Assembly: GCA_945901765.1 (NCBI GenBank)
Contig: CAMDLO010000009.1
Location: 1 to 52,692, forward strand
Direction of reading: 5' to 3'
Origin: Cyanobium sp. NIES-981
Lineage (GTDB): Bacteria; Cyanobacteriota; Cyanobacteriia; PCC-6307; Cyanobiaceae
Length of the DNA stretch: 52,692 nt
Each line of letters opens with the position of its first letter. The first letter of the stretch is position 1. The notes below the pieces were generated by a model. That model worked only from the letters and a program-made list of their open reading frames with translations. It made no database searches and was not told where the DNA came from. Positions 16,747-25,502 of this stretch are shown here, piece after piece. The position numbers were made by a program, and so were the translations under genes.

Positions 16747-18011
16747 CGCAACCGCTCCAGCACCAGCGTGGCAATCGCCCCTGACGGACCCTCCAGCGGC
16801 GGCGGCGGCTCCAGCTGGGGCGGCCGGGCCAGCAGTTGCAGGGCCCGCTCCCAGGCCGCAGCGGTGTCCGCACAGGGCCAGAGCCAGCCCACCTGCTCGA
16901 GCCGCTCGCACAGACCGGCGAAGTTGGCCATGTCCGGTCCGCAGACCACAGGCCGACCACCGCGCACCGGCTCGAGCGGATTGTGGCCACCGATTGTCCG
17001 ACCCGCGGGCCGGAAGCTGCCGCCGATCACCACCACGTCGGCCACGGCGATCCAGCTGCCCATCAGCCCGAGCCGGTCGACCACCACGACCTCAGGCGCC
17101 GCATCCGCCGCCGCCTCGGCGAGGGCCGCCAGCGGCAGCGCCGCCAGTCCCTGCGCCCGCGCCGCCGCCAGCACCTCCGGCACCCGTTCCGGATGGCGCG
17201 GCGCCAGCAGCAGGGCCGCCGGCCGGGGCGCCAGGCGGCGCCGCAGCGCCGGCCAGGCGGCGAGCAGGGCCTGCTCCTCCCCGCCATGGCTGCTGGCCAG
17301 CAGCAGCACCCGCCGCTCCGGCCAGGCGCCCCGCAACCGTGCCACCCAGTCTTCAGCACGCGGCAGCGGCGCCGCGTCCCACTTGGTGGAGCCGATCGCC
17401 CGGGCGGCGGGCGCCCCCAGCTGCCGCAACCGCTCCCCATCCACAGCCGACTGGGGGAAGCAAGCGCTGGCCTGGCCGTACAACCAGCGGCCGAACCAGG
17501 GCAGGCGGCGATGCCGGCGATGGGAGCGGGCACTCATCCGGGCATTGATCAGCACCGGTCCGGCCATGGCCCGGATCAGCTCCGGCCAGAGCTCCGCCTC
17601 TGCCAGCAGGGCGAGGTCGGGTTGCCAGTGCCGGCGAAACAGGCTGAAGGCGAACCAGTGGTCAATCGGCACCAGCTGGTGGATCACGCCCGGCGGCAGC
17701 AGCCGCGGCGCCAGCTCGGCGGCAGTGCGGGTCACGCTGGTGACCAGCAGGGTCGGCGGAGCAGCGGCCTGCTGCAACCGCAGCAGCAGCGGCACCAGGC
17801 TGCTGAGCTCGCCGACGCTGGCCGCGTGCAGCCACACCAACGGACCGGCGGGACGGCGGCGGCTGGCCCAGCCCAGCCGTTCCGGCAGGCGGCGCGGATC
17901 CTCCTTGCCCCGCCAGGCCCTGGCGAGCAGGACCAACAGCAGCAGCGGCGTCAGCAGGCTGACCAGCAGCCGGTACAGCAGCAACAGCGGCTCCAGCCGC
18001 AGCCGTGCCAT
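16743..18011 (-). CDS. waaA: Kdo transferase-like glycosyltransferase (WaaA family)
   Basis: 422 aa from ATG at 18009-18011. An N-terminal hydrophobic anchor (residues 8-30) precedes a GT30-type fold. WLHAASVGELSS carries the catalytic Glu of WaaA (here about residue 68). LLAEAELWPELI, INARMSARS, a STKWD segment in place of the usual GN-K-FD, LLLAPRHPERVPEVL, and GGSFRPAGRTIGGHNPLEP complete the family pattern. WaaA adds Kdo to lipid IVA. Cyanobacterial LPS is often described as lacking Kdo, so the real sugar donor may differ. It is coupled to lpxK and starts just after the DUF374 acyltransferase. Confidence 0.88.
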   Translation of the reverse strand: MARLRLEPLLLLYRLLVSLLTPLLLLVLLARAWRGKEDPRRLPERLGWASRRRPAGPLVWLHAASVGELSSLVPLLLRLQQAAAPPTLLVTSVTRTAAELAPRLLPPGVIHQLVPIDHWFAFSLFRRHWQPDLALLAEAELWPELIRAMAGPVLINARMSARSHRRHRRLPWFGRWLYGQASACFPQSAVDGERLRQLGAPAARAIGSTKWDAAPLPRAEDWVARLRGAWPERRVLLLASSHGGEEQALLAAWPALRRRLAPRPAALLLAPRHPERVPEVLAAARAQGLAALPLAALAEAAADAAPEVVVVDRLGLMGSWIAVADVVVIGGSFRPAGRTIGGHNPLEPVRGGRPVVCGPDMANFAGLCERLEQVGWLWPCADTAAAWERALQLLARPPQLEPPPPLEGPSGAIATLVLERLR

Positions 18012-18015
18012 CGCC

Positions 18016-18720
18016 TCAGGGACCGCCCGGGGCGGTGAGCTGACGGCCGGCCCAGGCGCTGCTGGCGTCCAGCGCCCGGCCGAGGGCCTCGCCGCTCCGT
18101 TCCAGCGAGCACGCACCCGTGGTCGAGGCAGCGGGATCTGCGGCGGGCACCCGCAGCGGCGCCCCGAGGGTGAGCACCACCCGGCCGAACGGCAGGGGCA
18201 GCACCGAGCGGTCCCAGGAGCGCAGCCGCCGCCGCCGGGTGAGGGCCAGCCCCATCGGCACCACCGCACAGCCGGAGCGTTGGGCCAGATGCACCACCCC
18301 CGGTTTCACCTGCCGGGCCGGCCCCTTCGGACCATCGGGGGTGATGCAGACATGCCTCCCGGCAGCCAGCAGCTGCAGCAGCTGCAGAAAGGCGCGGGCG
18401 CCGCCCCGGGTGGAGGAACCCGCCACCAGCTCCACCCCCCGCATGCGGGCCGCCACCCCCACGATCTGGGCATCGCGATGGGCGCTGAGCAGCACCGCCA
18501 CCGGCTGACGGGTGTGCAGACGCAGCATCGGCATGAAAAAAACGTGGCAGTGCCAGAGCGCGAAAATCACCGGCTGCCGCTGCGCCAACAGAGCCTCGGT
18601 GGCCGGATCCACGCGCACCCGGATGCGGCAGGTGACCAGCACCAGTTGTCCGTAGGCATTCAGCAGTGCGCCGGCAGACCAGGCCAGCCAGCTGCGGTTG
18701 AGCAGGGTGCGCTTCTTCAC
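18016..18720 (-). CDS. DUF374 lysophospholipid acyltransferase-like protein
   Basis: 234 aa from a GTG start. It matches DUF374 (PF04028), a branch of the PlsC-like acyltransferases: IFALWHCHVFFMP provides the His-containing block, followed by LLSAHRDAQIVG, GSSTRGGARAF, and ITPDGPKGPARQVKPG. Position as the first gene of the waaA-lpxK-lpxB-msbA operon suggests a late acylation of lipid A, perhaps in place of LpxL. That role is inferred from context. A 15-bp tandem repeat lies just upstream of its start. Confidence 0.85.
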   Translation of the reverse strand: MKKRTLLNRSWLAWSAGALLNAYGQLVLVTCRIRVRVDPATEALLAQRQPVIFALWHCHVFFMPMLRLHTRQPVAVLLSAHRDAQIVGVAARMRGVELVAGSSTRGGARAFLQLLQLLAAGRHVCITPDGPKGPARQVKPGVVHLAQRSGCAVVPMGLALTRRRRLRSWDRSVLPLPFGRVVLTLGAPLRVPAADPAASTTGACSLERSGEALGRALDASSAWAGRQLTAPGGP

Positions 18721-18745
18721 CGCTGGCTGTAGCGGAGCGGCACCT

Positions 18746-18801
18746 CAGCGGCTGCAGGCACAGCGGCTGCAGGCACAGCGGCTGCGAGCACAGCGGCTGC
18801 G
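18746..18801. repeat. 15-bp tandem repeat, about 4 units
   Basis: Units start at 18746, 18761, 18776 and 18791; the first two are identical (cagcggctgcaggca), the third ends gcgagca and the fourth is partial. It lies 25 bases upstream of the GTG of the DUF374 operon and downstream of the psbJ terminator. The ctgcaggca half of the unit recurs in the array at 24601. Confidence 0.85.
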
Positions 18802-18858
18802 GGGAGCCCGTTGCGCTCCGGATCGGCAGGCACGGATCGGGCAGATACGAAAGCCATC

Positions 18859-18893
18859 AAAAAAACCGGATGGAGCCCTGGCCTCATCCGGTT
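18859..18893 (-). terminator. Rho-independent terminator after psbEFLJ
   Basis: On the minus strand a perfect 9-bp stem AACCGGATG / CATCCGGTT with a 12-nt loop (18864-18872 and 18885-18893) is followed by a run of T (7 A residues at 18859-18865 on the plus strand). It sits about 25 bases beyond the psbJ stop, in the correct orientation to end the psb transcript before the DUF374 operon. Confidence 0.85.
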
Positions 18894-18918
18894 CATCCTC
18901 GCAGCAGCAGTGCAGCGA

Positions 18919-19119
18919 TCAGGCGGAACCGACGCCGGTGTAGGAGCCGTAGAAGAACAGGCCCACCACGAAGATCACTGCCATGCCACCGGCCGTGGCC
19001 ACAAGCCACAGGGGCAGGACGCCTTCGGTCCAACGGGAGCGCCAGGCCACAGCCGGGCGACCATCAGGCAGACGGTCGGGAATGCGGCCGTCGGGCAGAG
19101 AGGATTTCTTGCCGCTCAT
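18919..19119 (-). CDS. psbJ: Photosystem II protein PsbJ
   Basis: 66 aa. An N-terminal polar extension ([20 protein letters not shown]) precedes the PsbJ core: [20 protein letters not shown], a single membrane helix, then [11 protein letters not shown], the family C-terminus. PsbJ borders the plastoquinone channel near cytochrome b559. It is the last gene of psbE-psbF-psbL-psbJ and is followed by a terminator. Confidence 0.97.
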   Translation of the reverse strand: MSGKKSSLPDGRIPDRLPDGRPAVAWRSRWTEGVLPLWLVATAGGMAVIFVVGLFFYGSYTGVGSA

Positions 19120-19132
19120 CGAAAGCTCCGGT

Positions 19133-19258
19133 TCAGTTGAAGAAGTAGCTGGTGAACAGCACTCCGGTCACAAACACCAGCAACAGGCCCAGATAGAGGC
19201 TGGTGCGGTTGAGCTCGACCGGCAGGTTGTTGGGATTGGGATTCCGTTGCAGACCCAT
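19133..19258 (-). CDS. psbL: Photosystem II protein PsbL
   Basis: 41 aa, ATG at 19256-19258, TGA at 19133-19135. The peptide begins [20 protein letters not shown] and its single helix ends [11 protein letters not shown], the invariant PsbL C-terminus. It stabilises QA and PSII dimers. It lies 5 bases downstream of psbF and 13 upstream of psbJ. Confidence 0.97.
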   Translation of the reverse strand: MGLQRNPNPNNLPVELNRTSLYLGLLLVFVTGVLFTSYFFN

Positions 19259-19263
19259 GGCAC

Positions 19264-19401
19264 TCAGCGACGAATGAACTGCATGGCGGCCAGGGCTCCC
19301 AGGAAGAACACCGTGGGAATGCCAAGGGCGTGAACCGAAAGCCAGCGCACCGTGAAGATCGGGTAGTTGCGCGGCGTGGTGGAGACAGGGGACTGGGTCA
19401 T
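19264..19401 (-). CDS. psbF: Cytochrome b559 beta subunit
   Basis: 45 aa, ATG at 19399-19401, TGA at 19264-19266. PsbF contributes the second axial His ligand of cytochrome b559: the helix contains [18 protein letters not shown] with that His, and ends AAMQFIRR. It is separated from psbE by 3 bases. Confidence 0.97.
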   Translation of the reverse strand: MTQSPVSTTPRNYPIFTVRWLSVHALGIPTVFFLGALAAMQFIRR

Positions 19402-19404
19402 GGC

Positions 19405-19653
19405 TTATTGCAGGCGCTGGTCGAGCTGGGTCTTGCCCTCATACCGCTGGCTCACAACGGGAGCCTTGGACTCCTGGGCCTGGAAGTAGGCGTCAGGACG
19501 GGGCGTGCCAAAGGCGTCGTAGGCCAGGCCGGTGGACACGAACAGGAAACCAGCAAGGAAAATCGCCGGCAGGGTGACCGCATGGATGACCCAGTAGCGA
19601 ATGCTGGTGATGATTTCGAAGAACGGGCGTTCTCCGGTGGAGCCGGCAGCCAT
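19405..19653 (-). CDS. psbE: Cytochrome b559 alpha subunit
   Basis: 82 aa from ATG at 19651-19653 ([14 protein letters not shown]), the normal PsbE N-terminus; another in-frame ATG lies 12 bases upstream. The helix [19 protein letters not shown] carries the heme-ligating His. The lumenal part ends with KTQLDQRLQ. Together with PsbF it forms the b559 heme-binding heterodimer of PSII and is an early nucleus of reaction-centre assembly. It is first in psbEFLJ and sits 106 bases downstream of ycf48. Confidence 0.97.
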   Translation of the reverse strand: MAAGSTGERPFFEIITSIRYWVIHAVTLPAIFLAGFLFVSTGLAYDAFGTPRPDAYFQAQESKAPVVSQRYEGKTQLDQRLQ

Positions 19654-19759
19654 GGCAACGAGCATTCAGCCCGGAGATCCTAGAAGGCGGTGACCGTGTG
19701 GTGTCCCCTGGCCGGGGCTTGGTTACAGAAGTTGGCGGGCCGGCCAGGGGCTCCGGGCC

Positions 19760-20782
19760 TCAGCCGACCCAGCGCAGCAGCGAACCGCGCTCGCCGAGCA
19801 CGAACCCCTTGCCATCGGCAGTGAAGACGATGCGGGTGAAGTTGGAGGGCTGCTCAGCCCCCACCGGATCGCGCCGCCAGGTGAGACCGCCGTCGTCGCT
19901 GGCGAGGAGAGTGCCGCTGCCGCCGCCGGTCCAGATCGTTCCGCGCGGATCCCAAGCCATGTCGAGGTAGCCGTAGCCATTGGTGATCGGGATGATCGGC
20001 TTGCCCCACTGCTCCGGATCGGCCGGATCCGCGCCGAAGCGCAGCTGTGCCCCGCGGGCCAGCATCCACAGGCCGCCATCGGGCTGAAAACCCATCGACT
20101 GCAGGCGCTGGCTGCTGACCCGCTGGTGCACCTGCCAGCGGGGCTGGCCGGGATCCCAGGTGGAGAAGAAGTTGCCCAGGCCGCTGACGCTCACATAGCG
20201 GCCGTCGCTGGAGCGACGCACTTCCCGAACCGCACCGGCCGCGTCCTCCACGCTGGCCTGCCAGCTGTTGCCGCCATCGGCCGTTGTGTAGATCGCCCCC
20301 ACGTTGGTGGCCAGCTCCGCCTTGCCGCGGCCCTGGGCCGTGATCAGGTATGGCTCGCCGGGCAGTTTGGTGTCGAGGAACAGGCGGGTCCAGTTGCGGC
20401 CGGCATCGGTGGTGCGCAGCAGCAGGCCCGGCTGGCCGGCGATCCAGCCCTCCTGGCCGTCGAAGTCGATGCTGATCAGGCGGAAGTTCTCCTCCTCAGG
20501 CAGATCGAGGGCCCGCTCCTCCCAGCTGGCGCCGCCATCGGCGGTCTCCAGGATCAGCCGGTTGCTGCCGACAAGGAACCCATGGCTGGCATCGGAGAAG
20601 GCCACCGCCAGCGGGTTGCTGCGGGTGTCAAGCGGCACGGCCTGCCAGGGACTGGCCTCAGCCTGCGGCAGGCCGGTGGTGACGCAGCCGCCCAGCCCGA
20701 AGCCGAGGGCCACCACCAGCACCAGGCTGAGCAGCGGGGAGAACAGTCGCCGCAGACGGGCGGCGGGGAGCGGAGCGGACAT
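19760..20782 (-). CDS. ycf48: Photosystem II assembly factor Ycf48/HCF136
   Basis: 340 aa from the ATG at 20780-20782. The N-terminus is a lipoprotein signal: a basic start (AARLRRLFS), hydrophobic core and lipobox LGGC. The mature part is a seven-bladed propeller with BNR-like repeats, seen as recurring D-G-G-x-(S/N)-W motifs (TADGGASWEER, TTDAGRNWTRL, TADGGNSWQAS, SDDGGLTWRRD). Ycf48 binds newly made D1 during PSII assembly and repair. rubA ends 2 bases upstream of its start and psbE lies downstream, the conserved order in oxygenic phototrophs. Confidence 0.95.
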   Translation of the reverse strand: MSAPLPAARLRRLFSPLLSLVLVVALGFGLGGCVTTGLPQAEASPWQAVPLDTRSNPLAVAFSDASHGFLVGSNRLILETADGGASWEERALDLPEEENFRLISIDFDGQEGWIAGQPGLLLRTTDAGRNWTRLFLDTKLPGEPYLITAQGRGKAELATNVGAIYTTADGGNSWQASVEDAAGAVREVRRSSDGRYVSVSGLGNFFSTWDPGQPRWQVHQRVSSQRLQSMGFQPDGGLWMLARGAQLRFGADPADPEQWGKPIIPITNGYGYLDMAWDPRGTIWTGGGSGTLLASDDGGLTWRRDPVGAEQPSNFTRIVFTADGKGFVLGERGSLLRWVG

Positions 20783-20784
20783 CG

Positions 20785-21204
20785 TCAGCGCAGGGAGTAG
20801 AGAGACAGGAAGAAGGCGATGGCAAGGGCGAATCCGCCGAAGATCAGCACATTCTTCTGACCGGGGGTGAGGCGGTTCACGCCGAAGCCGAAATTGAGGT
20901 TCTCCTCGAAACCGCTCGGTTTGTCGCGGGGGCCGATGTCCATGAAGGCCGGCATGCGGCTGCGGCACACCGGACAGCGAAAGCCAACGGGATCCAGCGC
21001 CAGGAAGGGGGTACCGGCCTCGATACCGAACTTTTTCACCCCCTCGGCCGGGTCGTAGACGAAGCCGCAGCTGCGGCACTCGAATCGGTGGGTCGCCGGA
21101 TCCACCTCCACGGCTTCGGCAGTGGAGATGGCGGGAGCGGAATCTGGAGCGTGATCCGGGCCGGACTGGTCCGGTGGGTCCACCTGAGGGGCGTCGCTGC
21201 CCAT
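20785..21204 (-). CDS. rubA: Membrane-anchored rubredoxin RubA
   Basis: 139 aa from ATG at 21202-21204; the frame is open further, but that part overlaps ndhC's upstream region. A rubredoxin domain has two Cys pairs, [10 protein letters not shown] and FRCPVCRS, binding one iron. A linker with the [14 protein letters not shown] block leads to a C-terminal membrane helix ([20 protein letters not shown]). RubA is needed for photosystem assembly in cyanobacteria and chloroplasts. It is cotranscribed with ycf48 and divergent from ndhC; the 94 bases between the starts must hold both promoters. Confidence 0.95.
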   Translation of the reverse strand: MGSDAPQVDPPDQSGPDHAPDSAPAISTAEAVEVDPATHRFECRSCGFVYDPAEGVKKFGIEAGTPFLALDPVGFRCPVCRSRMPAFMDIGPRDKPSGFEENLNFGFGVNRLTPGQKNVLIFGGFALAIAFFLSLYSLR

Positions 21205-21298
21205 GCCGGCACCGCAGAGAGCCCCCGAACTGTATCCAGCACGGGCGACCCGCCGCCCGCCGGCGGATGCCAGACTGCAGCCCAGGTTGGTCTGGCCC

Positions 21299-21661
21299 AT
21301 GTTCGTGCTATCCGGCTACGACGCCTTCCTCGGCTTTCTGCTGATCGCAGCGGCCGTGCCGGTGCTGGCGCTGGTGGCCAACAAACTGCTCTCCCCGAAG
21401 AGCCGGCGCGGCGAACGGGAACTCACCTACGAATCAGGCATGGAGCCGATCGGCGGTGCCTGGATTCAATTCAACATCCGCTACTACATGTTCGCCCTGG
21501 TCTTCGTCATCTTCGACGTGGAGACCGTGTTCCTCTACCCCTGGGCCGTGGCCTTTCACCGGCTGGGCCTGCTGGCCTTCATCGAGGCGCTGGTGTTCAT
21601 CGCCATCCTGGTGGTCGCCCTGGCCTATGCCTGGCGCAAAGGCGCCCTCGAATGGAGCTGA
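21299..21661 (+). CDS. ndhC: NAD(P)H-quinone oxidoreductase subunit 3
   Basis: 120 aa from ATG at 21299-21301. Three membrane helices; the conserved loop [20 protein letters not shown] and [19 protein letters not shown] identify NdhC (NuoA homologue). It is part of the membrane arm of the photosynthetic NDH-1 complex in thylakoids, used for cyclic electron flow and respiration. It is first of the ndhC-ndhK-ndhJ operon. Confidence 0.97.
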   Translation: MFVLSGYDAFLGFLLIAAAVPVLALVANKLLSPKSRRGERELTYESGMEPIGGAWIQFNIRYYMFALVFVIFDVETVFLYPWAVAFHRLGLLAFIEALVFIAILVVALAYAWRKGALEWS

Positions 21662-21742
21662 GGTGTACTGCCTGCCCAGCCACCCCAGCGATGCCCCATC
21701 CCCCCTTACGCACCCCTTCTCCGGTCTGACCGCGCCGCAGCC

Positions 21743-22474
21743 ATGACGTCCACCACCCCGTCCATCGACGCGCTCCGGGACCTGCGGGCCGCCAGCTGCA
21801 GCCCGGTGGGAGCCCCCCAGGTGACCTCGGATCTCTCGGAGAACGTGATCCTCACCACGCTCGACGACCTGCACAACTGGGCCCGGCTCAGCAGCCTCTG
21901 GCCCCTGCTTTACGGCACCGCCTGCTGCTTCATCGAGTTTGCGGCGCTGATCGGCTCCCGCTTCGACTTCGACCGCTTCGGGCTGGTGCCCCGCTCCAGC
22001 CCACGCCAGGCCGACCTGCTGATCGTGGCCGGCACCGTGACCATGAAGATGGCGCCCGCCCTGGTGCGGCTCTATGAGCAGATGCCCGAGCCCAAGTACG
22101 TGATCGCCATGGGCGCCTGCACGATCACCGGCGGCATGTTCTCGGCCGACTCCACCACCGCGGTGCGCGGCGTCGACAAGCTGATCCCGGTGGATCTCTA
22201 CCTGCCCGGCTGCCCCCCCCGGCCCGAGGCGATCTTCGATGCGGTGATCAAGCTGCGCAAGAAGGTGGGCAACGAAGCGCTGGCCGAACGGGGCAACCTC
22301 CAACAGACCCATCGCTACTGCACCGTGCCCCACCAGATGACCCTTGAGGAGCCGATCGTGAACGGTCGCTACCTCCAGGCCGAAACCCAGAAAGCCGCCC
22401 TGGCCGCCGCCGCGTCCCTGCCCCTGGGCAATCTCGCCAGCGACACCGCGGCCGTTGCGGCGGGCAACGCCTGA
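21743..22474 (+). CDS. ndhK: NAD(P)H-quinone oxidoreductase subunit K
   Basis: 243 aa. It carries the N2-type 4Fe-4S ligands: the tandem Cys in [10 protein letters not shown], a further Cys in [10 protein letters not shown] and another in [10 protein letters not shown]. It sits at the junction of the peripheral and membrane arms of NDH-1, close to the plastoquinone site. An N-terminal extension of about 30 residues precedes the conserved core, and an Ala-rich tail of about 40 residues follows it. Confidence 0.97.
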   Translation: MTSTTPSIDALRDLRAASCSPVGAPQVTSDLSENVILTTLDDLHNWARLSSLWPLLYGTACCFIEFAALIGSRFDFDRFGLVPRSSPRQADLLIVAGTVTMKMAPALVRLYEQMPEPKYVIAMGACTITGGMFSADSTTAVRGVDKLIPVDLYLPGCPPRPEAIFDAVIKLRKKVGNEALAERGNLQQTHRYCTVPHQMTLEEPIVNGRYLQAETQKAALAAAASLPLGNLASDTAAVAAGNA

Positions 22475-22544
22475 CCGCAACGGCCGCCTGCAGCACCAGC
22501 CCCTCCCCCACGCCCCGCCACCCGCGTCCGTCGCCACCCCATCC

Positions 22545-23108
22545 ATGTCCGAGGCCACCCCGCAGACCGGCGGCGAAACGATCGCCCCCATCCCGGCAGG
22601 GCCCGTGAGCCAGTGGCTCACCAGCCAGGGCTTTGACCACGAGCAGCTTCCGGCTGATCACCTCGGCGTGGAGGTGATCGGAGTGGAGCCCCCCTTCCTG
22701 CCGCTGCTGGCCACAGCGCTCAAGGCCCATGGCTTCGACTATCTGCAATGCCAGGGTGGCTACGACGAGGGCCCTGGCGGACGCCTGGTGAGCTTCTACA
22801 ACCTGGTGAAGCTCGGCGGTCTGGCCGACCGCAGCGCCACCGTCGCCCATCTTCCCGCTGACGCCAGACCGGAGGAGGTGCGTCTGAAAGTGTTTCTCGA
22901 TCGCGACGGCGACCTCACCATCCCCAGCCTCTATGGCCTGTTCCGCGGTGCCGACTGGCAGGAGCGGGAAACGTTCGACATGTTCGGCATCCACTTCGAA
23001 GGCCACCCCCATCCCAAGCGGCTGCTGATGCCGGAGGACTGGAAGGGCTGGCCGCTGCGCAAGGACTACGTGCAGCCGGATTTCTACGAACTGCAGGACG
23101 CCTACTGA
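22545..23108 (+). CDS. ndhJ: NAD(P)H-quinone oxidoreductase subunit J
   Basis: 187 aa from ATG at 22545 ([10 protein letters not shown]). The 30-kDa subunit signature is [19 protein letters not shown], followed by [17 protein letters not shown]. NdhJ (NuoC homologue) packs against NdhH in the peripheral arm. The upstream in-frame region back to 22455 overlaps the ndhK end and is unlikely to be coding. Its last 7 bases overlap the convergent yvcK gene. Confidence 0.96.
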   Translation: MSEATPQTGGETIAPIPAGPVSQWLTSQGFDHEQLPADHLGVEVIGVEPPFLPLLATALKAHGFDYLQCQGGYDEGPGGRLVSFYNLVKLGGLADRSATVAHLPADARPEEVRLKVFLDRDGDLTIPSLYGLFRGADWQERETFDMFGIHFEGHPHPKRLLMPEDWKGWPLRKDYVQPDFYELQDAY

Positions 23109-24565
23109 GGAGCGGACGAGGCACGCAGGCTCAGCCCCGGGCGCTGCTGCCGGTAGAAGCGGACCACCGCCAGGGCCAGACTGCGGGGATCATGCCGCAG
23201 GGTCGCGGTCGGACGCCCCCCCTGCAGAGGCGCCTGCATCACGCTGTAGCCGAGGCGCCGCAGGCGGCGGCTGTCACAGATCACCGGCTCGGCACCCTGC
23301 TGGCGGTAATGCTGAAGCAGGGGAGAGGGCGGCAGATCCTCCTGGGCCAGCACGGCGCTGAACAGGCGCTGCTCCACGCCGATGCTGGCCAGCTGGGCCT
23401 CGATCGCCCGCAGATGACCCTCCACATCGAGCCCATCGGTCTCGCCGGGCTGGGTCATCAGGTTGCAGATGAACAGGCGCGGGGCCTTGCTGCGGGCGAT
23501 CGCCTCGACCAGTTCCGGCACCAGCAGGTTGGGCAGCAGCGAGGTGTAGAGGCTGCCGGGCCCGAGCACGATCAGATCGGCATGGGCGATCGCCTCGATT
23601 GCCCTGGGCAGGGCCGGCGGACGCTCGGGGATGCAGCCCAGCCGCACGATCGGACTGGGCGCGTGGCCGATGCAGGATTCTCCCTCGATCCGCTCGCCGT
23701 TCTCCAGTTCCGCCCAGAGGCGCACATCGACGTTGGTGGCGGGCACCACCTGGCCCTGCACCGCCAGCACGCGGCTGGAGGCGGTGATCGCCGCTTCCAT
23801 GCTGCCGGTGATCGCGGTGAGCGCCGAGAGGAACAGGTTGCCAAAACTGTGACCCTCCAGGCCGCCACCGCCCTGGAAGCGGTACTGGAACAGGCGGGTG
23901 AGCAGGGGTTCCTCCCGCGCCAGGGCCGCCAGGCAGTTGCGGATGTCGCCGGGGGGCTGCACCCCCAGCTCCCGCCGCAGCACGCCGCTGCTGCCGCCGT
24001 CATCGGCGACGGTGACGATGGCGGTGAGGTTGGAGCTGTAGCGCTTCAGGCCGCTGAGCAGAGTGGAGAGGCCTGTGCCACCGCCGATCGCCACGATGCT
24101 GGGGCCGCGGTTCAGCCGACCCTGGGCCGCCAGGGCATCCACCAGCAGGGTGTCCTTGTCCGGGGCGAGGGCCTGCTGGATCGAACCGAAACTGCGGCTC
24201 TGACCGAGCCAGATCAGGGCGGCCCCGATCGCCAGCACCAGCGGCCCCGTGATCTCGCGCGGCAGCACGGTGGTGATGTTCTTGAGCAGCCACTGGATGC
24301 CGGCGATGGTCCAGTAGATCGGCTGAAGATCGGCCCACACCGCCATCCCCAGCAGCACGATCAGCAGTCCGAGGCCCGAGGTGAGCATCCAGCGCTTCAC
24401 CACCAGCCCCGGCTGCAGCCAGCGCACCGCCCGGCGGGAGCGGCTGACCAGATCGGTCTGGCGCAGGTCACCACGACCGACCCAACCCGGACGAGTCCGC
24501 AACCGACGGGAACGCCGCCGCTGGGAAGGCGAGGCAGGCTGGGACAAGGGAAGAGAGATCCTCAA
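23102..24565 (-). CDS. yvcK: YvcK/CofD-like protein with N-terminal membrane anchor
   Basis: 487 aa. The C-terminal 330 residues match the YvcK (gluconeogenesis factor, UPF0052) branch of the CofD-like fold: [46 protein letters not shown] and [14 protein letters not shown]. The N-terminal 150 residues carry a basic region and two hydrophobic helices ([17 protein letters not shown] and [14 protein letters not shown]), common in the cyanobacterial form. In Firmicutes YvcK binds UDP-GlcNAc and affects cell-wall metabolism; the cyanobacterial role is less clear. It is divergent from the MlaF-like gene. Confidence 0.9.
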   Translation of the reverse strand: MRISLPLSQPASPSQRRRSRRLRTRPGWVGRGDLRQTDLVSRSRRAVRWLQPGLVVKRWMLTSGLGLLIVLLGMAVWADLQPIYWTIAGIQWLLKNITTVLPREITGPLVLAIGAALIWLGQSRSFGSIQQALAPDKDTLLVDALAAQGRLNRGPSIVAIGGGTGLSTLLSGLKRYSSNLTAIVTVADDGGSSGVLRRELGVQPPGDIRNCLAALAREEPLLTRLFQYRFQGGGGLEGHSFGNLFLSALTAITGSMEAAITASSRVLAVQGQVVPATNVDVRLWAELENGERIEGESCIGHAPSPIVRLGCIPERPPALPRAIEAIAHADLIVLGPGSLYTSLLPNLLVPELVEAIARSKAPRLFICNLMTQPGETDGLDVEGHLRAIEAQLASIGVEQRLFSAVLAQEDLPPSPLLQHYRQQGAEPVICDSRRLRRLGYSVMQAPLQGGRPTATLRHDPRSLALAVVRFYRQQRPGLSLRASSAPQ

Positions 24566-24600
24566 TCAACTCTAGGCAGGCCCGATGCCGGCAACGGCGA

Positions 24601-24636
24601 CCTGCAGGCAATCCTGCAGGCAACCCTGCAGGCAAC
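24601..24636. repeat. 12-bp tandem repeat, 3 units, ending at a start codon
   Basis: Three contiguous units of cctgcaggcaac (the first ends in t). The array ends at 24636, directly before the ATG at 24637, so it occupies the whole ribosome-binding region of the MlaF-like gene if that ATG is used. Confidence 0.9.
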
Positions 24637-25500
24637 ATGGAGAAGCACTGCGGCCGTGTCCTGACACCTGCCACCGCTTCCGCCCGGTCGCCGGCTGCCC
24701 GGACCGATGCGTTCGTCGCCGCCGGCGTGCCCGTGGTCGAGCTGCGCGACCTGACGCTTCAGTTCGGCGATCACCGGGTGCTGGATGGGGTCAGCCTCAC
24801 GGTCGGCGCCGGGGAGCGGGTGGTGGTGGTGGGCCCGTCGGGGGCGGGCAAATCGACGATTCTGCGGCTGCTGGCCGGCCTGCAGCTGCCCACCGAAGGC
24901 CAGTTGCTGCTGCACGGTGAGGAGCAGCGCTACCTGCGCCTGGATCAGCAACATCCGCCGGATGTGCGCCTGGTGTTCCAGAACCCGGCCCTGCTCGGTT
25001 CGCTCAGCGTGGGGGAGAACGTGGGCTTTCTGCTCTACCGCTTCAGCGGCCTGAGCGAATCGGAGATCCGCGAGCGCGTCGATCAGGCCCTGGAGGCCGT
25101 GGGCCTGGCTGGCATCAAGAACCAGATGCCGGGGGAGCTGAGCGGCGGCATGCAGAAGCGGGTGAGCTTTGCCCGGGCCCTGATCCAGGACCCCAGCCAA
25201 CCCCGCGACCGGGTACCGCTGCTGCTGTTCGATGAGCCGACGGCCGGCCTCGATCCAGTGGCCTGCACCCGGATCGAGGACCTGATCGTGCGCACCACCA
25301 CGATGGCCGAGGCCAGTTCGGTGGTGGTGAGCCATGTGCACAGCACGATCGAACGCACCGGCGAACGGGTGGTGCTGCTCTACGACGGCCGCTTCCGCTG
25401 GCAGGGCGACCTGGAGGAGTACCGCCACACGGACAATCCCTATGTGGTGCAGTTCCGCACCGCTAGTCTCCAGGGGCCGATGCAACCTGCGGAGGGCTGA
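24637..25500 (+). CDS. ABC transporter ATP-binding protein, MlaF type
   Basis: 287 aa from ATG 24637, but GTG codons at 24727 or 24733 would start right at the ABC core (VVELRDLTLQF). Walker A GPSGAGKST, Q-loop LVFQNPALLGSLSV, signature LSGGMQKR and Walker B LLFDEPTAGLDP. The GGMQKR signature and NVGFLLY segment are those of the Mla/MKL class that powers MCE-protein lipid transport. The next gene, 2 bases downstream, is the MCE partner. The MlaE-like permease is not in the window. Confidence 0.9.
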   Translation: MEKHCGRVLTPATASARSPAARTDAFVAAGVPVVELRDLTLQFGDHRVLDGVSLTVGAGERVVVVGPSGAGKSTILRLLAGLQLPTEGQLLLHGEEQRYLRLDQQHPPDVRLVFQNPALLGSLSVGENVGFLLYRFSGLSESEIRERVDQALEAVGLAGIKNQMPGELSGGMQKRVSFARALIQDPSQPRDRVPLLLFDEPTAGLDPVACTRIEDLIVRTTTMAEASSVVVSHVHSTIERTGERVVLLYDGRFRWQGDLEEYRHTDNPYVVQFRTASLQGPMQPAEG

Positions 25501-25502
25501 AG

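Noticed and set aside
15703-18732. A 1009-codon plus-strand open frame opposite lpxK, waaA and the DUF374 gene
   Set aside because: Its translation is rich in Arg, Gln, Pro and His with no domains. It mirrors the third-position GC of three well-supported minus-strand genes and is a shadow.
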